Assembly: GCA_002506605.1 (NCBI GenBank)
Contig: DAXX01000061.1
Span: forward strand, 1 to 12,438
Reading direction: 5' to 3'
Origin: Thaumarchaeota archaeon UBA160
GTDB taxonomy: Archaea > Thermoproteota > Nitrososphaeria > Conexivisphaerales > UBA164
Length of the DNA: 12,438 nt
The translations under genes were made by a program, and so were the position numbers. A model generated the notes under the pieces. It did not search any database, was not told the origin of the DNA, and was given only the letters and a program-made list of their open reading frames with translations. Position 1 is the first letter of the stretch. The number at the start of each line of letters is the position of its first letter. Positions 6,280 through 11,931 of this stretch are shown one piece after another.

Positions 6280-6280
6280 A

Positions 6281-6541
6281 ATGACATTAGAAAAAGATGA
6301 AATAGCTGAATTGTTCCAAAATGCAATAAAAGAAACAGACTCAAAAAAACTCTTTGAAGACGTTGAGCTTTTAATTTTTTTGATAAAAACAAAATATGGA
6401 TTAGAGGTGCCATTTACTAATGAAAGTAACGGCGACATAAAACGCGCCTACGCTCTTTATTTAGAAAGAAAATATCAAGAGTGCATTACTGAACTAAGAA
6501 GAGTTAAGAAAAAAATAATTAAAAACATTAGAAGGGGCTAA
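6281..6541 (+). CDS. Small charged protein behind archease
   Basis: I do not recognise this 86-residue product. It is mostly helical by eye, highly charged, with no cysteine cluster or membrane segment; the N-terminal half is acidic (DEIAELFQNAIKET, LFEDVELLIFLI) and the C-terminal half basic (RAYALYLERKYQECITELRR and a lysine-rich tail). The ATG begins 1 base after the archease stop, so it is almost certainly translated from the same message. A TTG 12 bases upstream in frame is an alternative start that would overlap archease. GGTTGACC before the ATG may act as ribosome-binding site. Its 3' end overlaps the convergent cobD gene by 14 bases. It may be an archease partner, but only position suggests that. 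Confidence 0.7.
   Translation: MTLEKDEIAELFQNAIKETDSKKLFEDVELLIFLIKTKYGLEVPFTNESNGDIKRAYALYLERKYQECITELRRVKKKIIKNIRRG
6509..6525 (-). terminator. Candidate oligo-T terminator of the cob operon
   Basis: Just past the cobD stop on the minus strand there are two T-runs, of five and seven bases, separated by AATTA. Archaeal RNA polymerase stops at such oligo-T stretches. The runs lie inside the end of the convergent 86-residue gene. Supported by composition and position only. Confidence 0.35.
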
Positions 6542-7508
6542 CTATTTTTATATCTTTTAAAGCTTGAAGCAGCAAGCTATTTTCATTTCTTTTTCTAATA
6601 GAAAACCTGATCATGTTGTTTAGACCAAAACTTTCGCAATCTCTTACAAGGATACCTTTTTCACGAAGACTTTTCACGACCGCTTTTGAGTCGTTTACCT
6701 TTGCAAGAAAATAATTAGCGTCGCTTTTTAATTTTAATTTCCTCGCAAATCGTTCATGTTCTTTTTTTATTTTGTTGAGAGTTGCGTTTAAATAGGTGTC
6801 GCCTTCTGTTAGTATTCCTTTCAATGCAGCGCAACCGTAGGCGCCAATAGACCATGGCATTCTGTACTCTTTCATTTTTTCAATCTTATCTTTAGGCCCA
6901 TATGCATACCCTATTCTTATACCAGGAATTCCGAAAACCTTAGTAAAGCTTCTCAAACCTATTACATTTTCCATTTGAATAAATTTGTGATCGTGTTTCG
7001 TAAATGGCATAAATGACTCATCTACTATAAGTATCGAATCCAAACGGTTAAGCTCATTTGCCAACTTCTCTAGAAAATTGTAGTATATGCCGGTTGGATT
7101 ATCGGGATTAACTATTATGTAAGAAGCCCTCCTTTTTAAAACTATGTCGTTTAAATCTGGAACAAGCTTTTCTATAAAGAGAGCTTTTTTGTTGAATAAA
7201 TATGCCAACCTCTTATTTTCTGAATAAGTATGTAAAAACATTATGACTTCTTCATAGTCTTTAATCATATAAAAAGCCATGTACAGAAGTTCTGTCACGC
7301 CAGCACCGACAGCTATGCTAGAGTCATAAAGGGTTAACCTTTCTCTAATCATATTTTCGTAGGTTTCTTCACAATATGGATAACGATTTATTTCTGATTT
7401 TTTAAGATATTTGTTCAGAAAGAAAGGATAATAAGGGTTCACAGACTGCGAAAAGTCTATAAAGCCTTTTTCATTTTCTCTAGCACCACCGTGGTAAACT
7501 GAAAACAT
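6528..7508 (-). CDS. cobD: Threonine-phosphate decarboxylase CobD
   Basis: CobD is a PLP enzyme that decarboxylates L-threonine-O-3-phosphate to (R)-1-amino-2-propanol phosphate, the linker between corrin ring and lower base of cobalamin. The 326-residue protein has the HisC-like aminotransferase fold. Visible features are the N-terminal HGG of CobD proteins (residues 6-8), DFSQSVNPYYPF (family FS.N.NP.GP), VNPDNPTG (133-140), the Asp of IVDESF (Asp163) that pairs with the PLP ring nitrogen, the PLP lysine Lys190 in RSFTKVFGIPGIRIGY, and the arginine of IRFSIR near the C terminus. HGG plus location in a cobalamin operon favour CobD over histidinol-phosphate aminotransferase. Its ATG lies 29 bases inside the end of cbiB, suggesting coupled translation. 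It is the last gene of the operon and overlaps the convergent small gene by 14 bases. Confidence 0.88.
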   Translation of the reverse strand: MFSVYHGGARENEKGFIDFSQSVNPYYPFFLNKYLKKSEINRYPYCEETYENMIRERLTLYDSSIAVGAGVTELLYMAFYMIKDYEEVIMFLHTYSENKRLAYLFNKKALFIEKLVPDLNDIVLKRRASYIIVNPDNPTGIYYNFLEKLANELNRLDSILIVDESFMPFTKHDHKFIQMENVIGLRSFTKVFGIPGIRIGYAYGPKDKIEKMKEYRMPWSIGAYGCAALKGILTEGDTYLNATLNKIKKEHERFARKLKLKSDANYFLAKVNDSKAVVKSLREKGILVRDCESFGLNNMIRFSIRKRNENSLLLQALKDIKIVSPF

Positions 7509-8373
7509 AAGAAATTAATAATGTAACAGATATAAAAATATATGATAAGAAAATAAGATAAATGCTAGCTTTCTTTACATCTTCTGCGTTTGGAAGCCTT
7601 CCGGAACCCAGAACGTAGCTACCCTTTTTAACAAGTCTTAAATTTAGAAGCTTTGCAAAAAGCGACATAGGATACTTTCCATTTATCCTAAGCCCTTTTT
7701 TTATTCTTAAATCTTTTTTAAAATTAAGACCATAAATTAAGAGTTCGATGAACAAAAATAGTCTTGCAGGAATATAATTTGCTGCATAATCTATCAAAGC
7801 TGCAACCTTTCCAAATTTTTTGTATCTTTCGTTATTATAGCCTAACAAATTATCTGCTGTATTAATGGCTCGATATATCATTGCTCCTGGCAAACCAAAT
7901 ATTATATAATAAAGAAATGGGCTAACTATCGAGTCAACCAAGTTTTCCGCTCCTGATTCTATTGCAGCAGAATAGAGATAAGGTTTTTTAATACTAACGT
8001 CTCTGCTTACAATTTCTGATACTCTTTTTCTTAAAATATCTTCGTCATCAACGCTACACGAATGGACTTTTTTTATTAGCAAGCCAACTGAAAATGTTGA
8101 CTTCAAAAAATATATATAGAGAAGTAAACCAACAATGCCAAAACTAAGGGTTTTGCACACTAAAAAGCCTGCAAGACCCGCAACAAAATATGCCAATAAT
8201 GCAGACAAAGAACCTATTAATAAATCATAGTTGTTATTTTTCCTTTTATATTTTTTATCTATATAAATTATAAGATTTCCTATCCATACTGTTGGATGAA
8301 ATGAATTTGGATATTCTATAAAAACATCGATTGCTACTGCAACAACGAGTAACAGCCATTTTTCAACAACCAT
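7480..8373 (-). CDS. cbiB: Adenosylcobinamide-phosphate synthase CbiB
   Basis: CbiB is an integral membrane enzyme that joins adenosylcobyric acid to aminopropanol phosphate, giving adenosylcobinamide phosphate. The 297-residue protein has several hydrophobic segments (about residues 5-18, 53-95, 155-170 and the C-terminal 275-292). Family motifs are clear: DVFIEYPNSFHPTVWIGNLI (16-35, family D...gdp...HPv..iG.li), ESGAENLVDSIVSPFLYY (140-157), and INTADNLLGYNNERYKKFG (171-189, family vNT.DsMvGyk.eRY..fG). In the last motif Asn-Leu-Leu replaces the usual Ser-Met-Val/Ile. It starts 40 bases inside the end of cobY and its own end overlaps cobD by 29 bases. It uses the CobD product directly, so the order agrees with function. 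Confidence 0.9.
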   Translation of the reverse strand: MVVEKWLLLVVAVAIDVFIEYPNSFHPTVWIGNLIIYIDKKYKRKNNNYDLLIGSLSALLAYFVAGLAGFLVCKTLSFGIVGLLLYIYFLKSTFSVGLLIKKVHSCSVDDEDILRKRVSEIVSRDVSIKKPYLYSAAIESGAENLVDSIVSPFLYYIIFGLPGAMIYRAINTADNLLGYNNERYKKFGKVAALIDYAANYIPARLFLFIELLIYGLNFKKDLRIKKGLRINGKYPMSLFAKLLNLRLVKKGSYVLGSGRLPNAEDVKKASIYLIFLSYIFISVTLLISYVFSLPRWC

Positions 8374-8867
8374 TCTTTAAATGCCTCCAAATCTTTAGTA
8401 ACGTTCACGCTATAAGATAATAGTTCGTCATCAAAAAATATTATTTTATCATTATTAGAGCCTGGTACCGCATAATTCATTCCTGTATATATTATTTCAT
8501 CATTATATTTCACAGCGGCGCTCATGCTTTGACCTTTTGCAAAGGACAAAAAATGCTTTATATGGTCTATTTTTAAATAAACAGAATCGGCGCTAAGCAG
8601 TAAAATCGGTTCCCTAAAGCGTTTTAACAGATAATTTACATCTTCAGGATAACCTAATCCAGGAGTTTCTATGAAAGCAGCGCCCAAGAAATTTAAAAAT
8701 GTTAATTCATTTTGAGTATTTTTCGAAACTGCAACCTTTAAATCTGGGCACAATTTTCTATATTTAATAAAGCTTACCCATACTAAAGGTAGACCACAAA
8801 CGTTTACCAAAAGCTTGTTTAAACCCAACCTTTTACTTATCCCGCCCGCCATCATTATACAAAGCAT
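8334..8867 (-). CDS. cobY: GTP:adenosylcobinamide-phosphate guanylyltransferase CobY
   Basis: CobY is the archaeal replacement for the nucleotidyltransferase activity of bacterial CobU; it converts adenosylcobinamide phosphate and GTP to adenosylcobinamide-GDP. The 177-residue protein has the nucleotidyltransferase P-loop-like start LCIMMAGGISKRLGLNKLL (about residues 2-20; family MAGGkgtRmg..EKPl), then LPLVWVSF, a glycine-rich ETPGLGYPEDVNYLL (67-81), where CobY has SGKGYIEDLN, and LLLSADSVYL (89-98), where CobY has VVSSDLINL. Near the C terminus SVNVTKDLEAF matches the FNVNTkeDL pattern. It is slightly shorter than the family. I chose ATG 8867 because it gives the usual short lead into MAGG. 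It overlaps cobS by 13 bases and cbiB by 40. MobA-like proteins share the fold; operon context and the DSVYL region favour CobY. Confidence 0.85.
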   Translation of the reverse strand: MLCIMMAGGISKRLGLNKLLVNVCGLPLVWVSFIKYRKLCPDLKVAVSKNTQNELTFLNFLGAAFIETPGLGYPEDVNYLLKRFREPILLLSADSVYLKIDHIKHFLSFAKGQSMSAAVKYNDEIIYTGMNYAVPGSNNDKIIFFDDELLSYSVNVTKDLEAFKEWLLKNGCYSLLQ

Positions 8868-9577
8868 ATTATTATCATCCCAAGAAGTCTAGAAATTTCA
8901 ACGGAGCTACCTATAACGTCTCCTCCAGAGGCTCCGTAGAGTTTTACACCTAATTCATAAAACAAATAACCTATCAAAAAACCAACAAAAATTAGCAAAT
9001 AATAGTATTTTATAATAGGAACCAGAATAAGCGAGACAAACAGAAAATAAAAAACATATTTTGGCTTGAAAGACATAGCAAAAATTTTGCCTAGACCTTC
9101 ATGATATTTTTTGCCAAACAAGCTACCAAATATAGAAGCTCTGCCAGTTAAATCCGATGCGGCAAAAAACATGATATAGCCCATTACGCTATGTTCATCT
9201 AATGAGTAAGTCAAAGCAATCATCAAACTCACTAAAAAATAAACAAAGAATACTGAAGCTACACCGATATGAGGATCTTTTAGAACTTTCATCCTTTCTT
9301 CTTTTCCGCCTTTAGCAAACAAGCTGTCAACAAAATCAGCAAAACCATCTATGTGCATGATGCCCGTTATTAAGTACGTTGATAGCACGGCAACTACGGA
9401 GGCAAGAAAGTTATTTGTAATTAACATAAGGAAGTATTTGATGGCTCCAGATACCAGTCCTACAATTAACGAAACGATTGGCAAGAAATAAATTGAGTCA
9501 GCAGCTTTAAAGATATTACCGTTTATAGGAAATAAAGTAAAGAAAGAAAATATATCTTTAAGGCCGTTTATTTTCAA
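8855..9577 (-). CDS. cobS: Adenosylcobinamide-GDP ribazoletransferase CobS
   Basis: CobS is a polytopic membrane enzyme that condenses adenosylcobinamide-GDP with alpha-ribazole (phosphate) to complete the nucleotide loop of cobalamin. The 240-residue length is normal. The opening IFSFFTLFPING resembles the usual FSFLTRIPV. The catalytic acidic motif is complete: MHIDGFADFVDSLFAKGGKE (74-93, family HlDGlaDt.DGl....), followed by LKDPHIGVASVFF (99-111, family mkDprIGa.G). At least five hydrophobic segments follow, and the C terminus keeps GASGGDVIGSSVEISR (family G.tGD.lGa..else). The start is TTG, 8 bases behind hsp20; no better codon gives the usual N terminus. The end overlaps cobY by 13 bases. 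Confidence 0.92.
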   Translation of the reverse strand: MKINGLKDIFSFFTLFPINGNIFKAADSIYFLPIVSLIVGLVSGAIKYFLMLITNNFLASVVAVLSTYLITGIMHIDGFADFVDSLFAKGGKEERMKVLKDPHIGVASVFFVYFLVSLMIALTYSLDEHSVMGYIMFFAASDLTGRASIFGSLFGKKYHEGLGKIFAMSFKPKYVFYFLFVSLILVPIIKYYYLLIFVGFLIGYLFYELGVKLYGASGGDVIGSSVEISRLLGMIIICFV

Positions 9578-9585
9578 TTGCTTTT

Positions 9586-9957
9586 TTATTGAACTGGGAT
9601 ATGTACCCTTTTCTTTAAAGGCATAGATATTGTGAGAACCCCGTTCTCATATTTTGCTGAGATTTCTTTTTCGTTTTCAACTTTTTCTGGCAATGGTATG
9701 GTCTTTTTTAATTTTAGCGGCCTTTGCTTCCATAAATAATCAACCCCTTCGTTTTCTTTTCTTTCTGCTGAAATGGTGAGAATATCTTCATTTAAAGTTA
9801 CTTTTATATCTTCCTTTGAAAAGCCTGCTATGTCAGCTACAACCACTAAATTGGCTCCATCTTCGTATATATCCACAGGGGGCATTACCGCTTCATATAC
9901 ATCTCGCGATTTTTCACTCACCTTTTTAACTATGTCGCGAACGGCTTCCTTTATCAT
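9586..9957 (-). CDS. Small heat-shock protein, Hsp20/alpha-crystallin family
   Basis: This 123-residue protein is an ATP-independent holdase chaperone expected to assemble into oligomers and bind unfolding proteins. The N-terminal arm (about residues 1-25) is short and amphipathic. The alpha-crystallin domain starts at PPVDIYEDGANLVVVADIAG and includes SKEDIKVTLNEDILTISAER, the family KyenGvLtI.mP signature (residues 102-113) and the C-terminal VHIPV, an I/V-x-I/V motif that docks on a neighbouring subunit. The ATG at 9957 is preceded by GGAAATGAT, a fair match to the Shine-Dalgarno consensus, about 9 bases away. It is the first gene of an apparent operon: only 8 bases separate it from cobS. 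A chaperone heading cobalamin genes is unusual. Confidence 0.93.
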   Translation of the reverse strand: MIKEAVRDIVKKVSEKSRDVYEAVMPPVDIYEDGANLVVVADIAGFSKEDIKVTLNEDILTISAERKENEGVDYLWKQRPLKLKKTIPLPEKVENEKEISAKYENGVLTISMPLKKRVHIPVQ

Positions 9958-9991
9958 AATTTATAAATCATTTCCCTTGTTTAAAATGTTT

Positions 9992-10025
9992 GCGAAATAT
10001 TTTGCATAAAATGCTATAAAAACAA
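9992..10025 (-). promoter_or_regulatory. Candidate hsp20-cob promoter region
   Basis: The minus strand carries TATA-like stretches TTTTTATAG (about 10015-10023) and AAAATATTT (about 9996-10004) upstream of hsp20. They predict transcript starts about 35 or 18 bases before the ATG, either leaving room for the GGAAATGAT ribosome-binding site. I cannot choose between them, and I see no cobalamin-riboswitch-like structure or clear operator. Confidence 0.3.
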
Positions 10026-10088
10026 AATGAACCATTATATGTTAATTTATAAGGAAAGGTAATTCTTAAGCTCTTTATGCAAAATCTT

Positions 10089-10120
10089 AACAGCATTTGC
10101 TGTTTTTATTAAACAGCAAA
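10089..10120. repeat. Two mutually exclusive hairpins
   Basis: TTTGCTGTTT (10096-10105) pairs perfectly with AAACAGCAAA (10111-10120) around a 5-base loop. The same left arm also pairs with AACAGCA (10089-10095) through TGCTGTT (10098-10104). The two stems cannot form together. The 10-bp stem is the more stable. Confidence 0.6.
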
Positions 10121-10210
10121 CTTGAGCGTGAGTTTAACCAAATATTTTTTATAAAGAGCATTAGCTTTTTGTCGATAAATAACTGATGCTTTCTTGCGCT
10201 GTTCTTCTTG

Positions 10211-10230
10211 TTGCATAATGTTGCATATTG
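10211..10230 (+). repeat. Tandem decamer repeat
   Basis: TTGCATAATG and TTGCATATTG stand next to each other with one mismatch. The following TTTGCAAGAT begins the long palindrome and looks like a more distant third copy. Confidence 0.5.
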
Positions 10231-10233
10231 TTT

Positions 10234-10283
10234 GCAAGATTTCTGAGCTGTATTTTCATAATACAATTCAGCAGAAATCTTGC
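10234..10283. repeat. 50-base palindromic hairpin
   Basis: GCAAGATTTCTG (10234-10245) is the exact reverse complement of CAGAAATCTTGC (10272-10283). Inside, TGTATT (10249-10254) pairs with AATACA (10260-10265) around the loop TTCAT, leaving an internal loop of 3 and 6 bases. It is 18 bp of perfect pairing in 50 bases, in a region with no gene. It lies about 180 bases past the hemK stop, far for a terminator. A transcribed RNA or mobile-element relic fits better. Confidence 0.7.
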
Positions 10284-10460
10284 TTTGTATTCTTTAGTTG
10301 ATATGCTTTAATTTAATGATCGGTTAAAAACTAAGAAGCAAAGCAGGAGAGTTTAACTTTTTGTTGCTACACATATTAAGTTGCCCACAACGTGCATGAT
10401 CAAAGAGCCTTAAAATAACTATAACGGAGAGCAAAGCTTTAGTTACCTGATAGAAATAAA

Positions 10461-10958
10461 TTAAGACAAGTCAACTAAATATAAATATAAAGTTTCGTAA
10501 AAGAGCCGTTTCTCTTTTTTTATATATTTTAATCCTGATTTTTTTAAAAACTGTTCTAACGTTTCATAATCAGATAAAGATGAAATTATAAAGTATATTT
10601 TTCCTTTTTCTTTTACGAGCCTCAGGCCCGTTCTTAAAAACTGTAATGGTATTTCTATTCCTCCCTTGCCACCATCGACCGCGATATCTATGATATGCTC
10701 AGACGGTAAATATGGAGGGTTAAATATTACATAATCAAAAGAATTAGCCCTAAACGGCGCATTTTTACAGTCAGCTAAAACAAACTCTATATCGTTTTTA
10801 TTTAAATCTGGCTTATAAAGATCGCATCCAACTTTGAAGCTTGCTTTTATGTTAGATAACACATAGCAGCTCCCGCAACCTAATTCCATAACTTTGCCTT
10901 TTATGTCTTTGATAGCATCAAGTAAAAAATATGTATCTTCAGCAGGCTTGTAAACCAA
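10461..10958 (-). CDS. HemK-like N5-glutamine methyltransferase (archaeal Mtq2 type)
   Basis: The archaeal HemK-like enzyme is the homologue of eukaryotic Mtq2, which with Trm112 methylates the glutamine of the GGQ motif of the class I release factor. The 165-residue protein is at the short end of normal; it is a bare SAM-methyltransferase domain without the N-terminal helical domain of bacterial HemK/PrmC. Visible are the leader VYKPAEDTYFLLDAI (residues 2-16, family vYePaeDs.LL), SAM motif I as VMELGCGSC (23-31), CDLYKPDL, and the catalytic FNPPYLP (79-85). The TTG start directly before VYKPAED is supported by that motif; GAGGT lies upstream at about 11 bases. It overlaps ksgA by 20 bases and is the last gene of the gar1 unit. 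The family also has members acting on other substrates, so the target is inferred. Confidence 0.87.
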   Translation of the reverse strand: MVYKPAEDTYFLLDAIKDIKGKVMELGCGSCYVLSNIKASFKVGCDLYKPDLNKNDIEFVLADCKNAPFRANSFDYVIFNPPYLPSEHIIDIAVDGGKGGIEIPLQFLRTGLRLVKEKGKIYFIISSLSDYETLEQFLKKSGLKYIKKEKRLFYETLYLYLVDLS

Positions 10959-11604
10959 TTTCTTTCAGAACCTCTTCTGGGGTAAGCTGAAATTTTTTCT
11001 TTTGCATAAAAAGTTTAGATGTTTCATTTCTTTTGCTCATAAATTTGATAATAGCATTTAATGATTCTTCATTAAATGTGCAATTTTTTATCCTTTTAGC
11101 CGTAAACAATAAGGAGTGCACGCGGGGTGGCGGTATGTAAGCATTACTAGGAATTTCAAGAAGCTTCTTTGTATAAAACAAGATATTGAATATTACCGAT
11201 ACACCTGTATAATTTTTGGAACCGGGATTGCTAACAAGCTTTTCATAAAATTCTGACTGTACAATTGCATATATTTCATATACATAATTTTTAGCTAGCC
11301 AAAACAAAAACTCTCTAGATTTGCTGAAAGGCAAATCTGAAAAAACTACTTCGTCCTCTTCTGGCGAATAGTTAAACGCATCGCCTTTAATTAAAATGAC
11401 GTTATTAATTCCAGAAAGCCTTTTTGCAGAAATTTCGAAAAGCTCGCCATTTATTTCAAAAGCTCTTACGCGTTCAGATATTTTGGCCAACTCAAAAGTA
11501 AAGTTGCCATAACCTGCCCCGATCTCAAAGATTTTTCTTTTCTTAGGAATAAAATTTAAAACTTCTTTTATATACGGCTCTTTCAAAAACCTTGTATCTT
11601 TCAT
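10939..11604 (-). CDS. ksgA: rRNA adenine dimethyltransferase KsgA/Dim1, shortened
   Basis: KsgA/Dim1 dimethylates two adjacent adenines near the 3' end of 16S rRNA, a late checkpoint of small-subunit assembly. This copy is 221 residues, shorter than the usual 260-280, lacking the typical N-terminal GQ.FL lead and part of the C-terminal domain. SAM motif I is clear as FEIGAGYGNFTFELA (26-40), with the acidic FEINGEL, KGDAF, VQSEFYEKLVSNPGSKNYTG and PPPRVHSLLF (family PpPkVdSavv). The catalytic NLPY reads DLPF here (90-93). The ATG overlaps the gar1 stop as ATGA, and GAGG lies about 5 bases upstream. The overall match leaves KsgA as best call, though the altered motif makes full activity uncertain. 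Erm-type methyltransferases share the fold, but context favours KsgA. Confidence 0.85.
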   Translation of the reverse strand: MKDTRFLKEPYIKEVLNFIPKKRKIFEIGAGYGNFTFELAKISERVRAFEINGELFEISAKRLSGINNVILIKGDAFNYSPEEDEVVFSDLPFSKSREFLFWLAKNYVYEIYAIVQSEFYEKLVSNPGSKNYTGVSVIFNILFYTKKLLEIPSNAYIPPPRVHSLLFTAKRIKNCTFNEESLNAIIKFMSKRNETSKLFMQKKKFQLTPEEVLKEIGLQAC

Positions 11605-11831
11605 TTGGCCTCTATAAAGACTTCTTTGCCTTCTTCAATTTTAGATTTATTGTTATACTTAACCAAAATAAAAGGAGAAGAAACTGGACCAAAAACTTCT
11701 ATCACGCGCCCTATTTCTGTTTTGTTTTTTAAATAAACTGTCTCATTAATCTGGGGGATTTCTTCGGCTTTTATAACTATATTATTGCTTTTAGTCAAGT
11801 GCATTATGGTTCCAATTTTTTTAAGAGGCAT
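11601..11831 (-). CDS. gar1: H/ACA RNP protein Gar1
   Basis: Gar1 is the small beta-barrel subunit of H/ACA ribonucleoproteins; it binds Cbf5 and helps guide-directed pseudouridylation of rRNA by controlling substrate turnover. The 76-residue length is normal for archaeal Gar1, which lacks the glycine-arginine tails of the eukaryotic form. The whole protein fits the family: RIGTvlHlsksgnlivra appears as KKIGTIMHLTKSNNIVIKAE, followed by IPQINETVYLKNKTEIGRVI and EVFGPVSSPFILVKY (family DVFGPVk.PYv.Vkp). The ATG at 11831 gives the normal N terminus. The stop overlaps the ksgA start by ATGA, so it heads a gar1-ksgA-hemK transcription unit devoted to rRNA and translation maturation. Other H/ACA proteins are not in the window. 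Confidence 0.93.
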   Translation of the reverse strand: MPLKKIGTIMHLTKSNNIVIKAEEIPQINETVYLKNKTEIGRVIEVFGPVSSPFILVKYNNKSKIEEGKEVFIEAK

Positions 11832-11855
11832 AAGTTAATTCTATTTGTTATCGAT

Positions 11856-11872
11856 AAAAATTTTATTAAAAA
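11856..11872 (-). promoter_or_regulatory. Probable promoter of gar1-ksgA-hemK
   Basis: Read on the minus strand, TTTTTTAATAAAATTTT is centred about 33 bases before the gar1 ATG, a normal archaeal TATA-to-start distance. No ribosome-binding site is evident before the ATG, which suggests a near-leaderless message. Confidence 0.38.
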
Positions 11873-11931
11873 ATAATAAAAATATACAGCTATATGTGAT
11901 GCCATGTTTTAACAAAAAGCTTAACCTTTAA

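Larger units (their letters stand above)
10060..10418. repeat. Imperfect terminal inverted repeats, MITE-like
   Basis: The segment 10060-10081 resembles the reverse complement of 10393-10418: both contain a TTAA, GCTCTTT, and ATGCA series, with a 4-base insertion before ATGCA in the right copy and a few single-base differences. The ends would bound a 359-base non-coding unit with internal palindromes, as in miniature inverted-repeat elements. I see no flanking target duplication, so the call is tentative. Confidence 0.3.
9958..10460 (+). other. 503-base gap rich in inverted repeats
   Basis: No credible gene lies in this stretch between hsp20 and hemK, both on the minus strand. It holds the hsp20 promoter region at its left and the 3' side of the gar1-ksgA-hemK unit at its right. 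In between, 10060-10418 is packed with inverted repeats, listed separately. Other pairs are GCTCTTTAT (10070-10078) with ATAAAGAGC (10151-10159), AAACT (10118-10122) with AGTTT (10131-10135), and AGCATTAG (10157-10164) with CTGATGCT (10183-10190, one wobble). Decayed mobile element or structured RNA are the two readings. Confidence 0.5.

Noticed and set aside
6269..6280. TTG 12 bases upstream as start of the 86-residue gene
   Set aside because: The ATG at 6281 directly after the archease stop is the simpler choice; the TTG would overlap archease without adding recognisable sequence.
9958..10460. Cobalamin riboswitch before the hsp20-cob unit
   Set aside because: I see no cobalamin-box-like conserved core, and this riboswitch class is essentially bacterial.
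9958..10460. CRISPR array
   Set aside because: The repeats are inverted or short decamers, not regularly spaced direct repeats with unique spacers.
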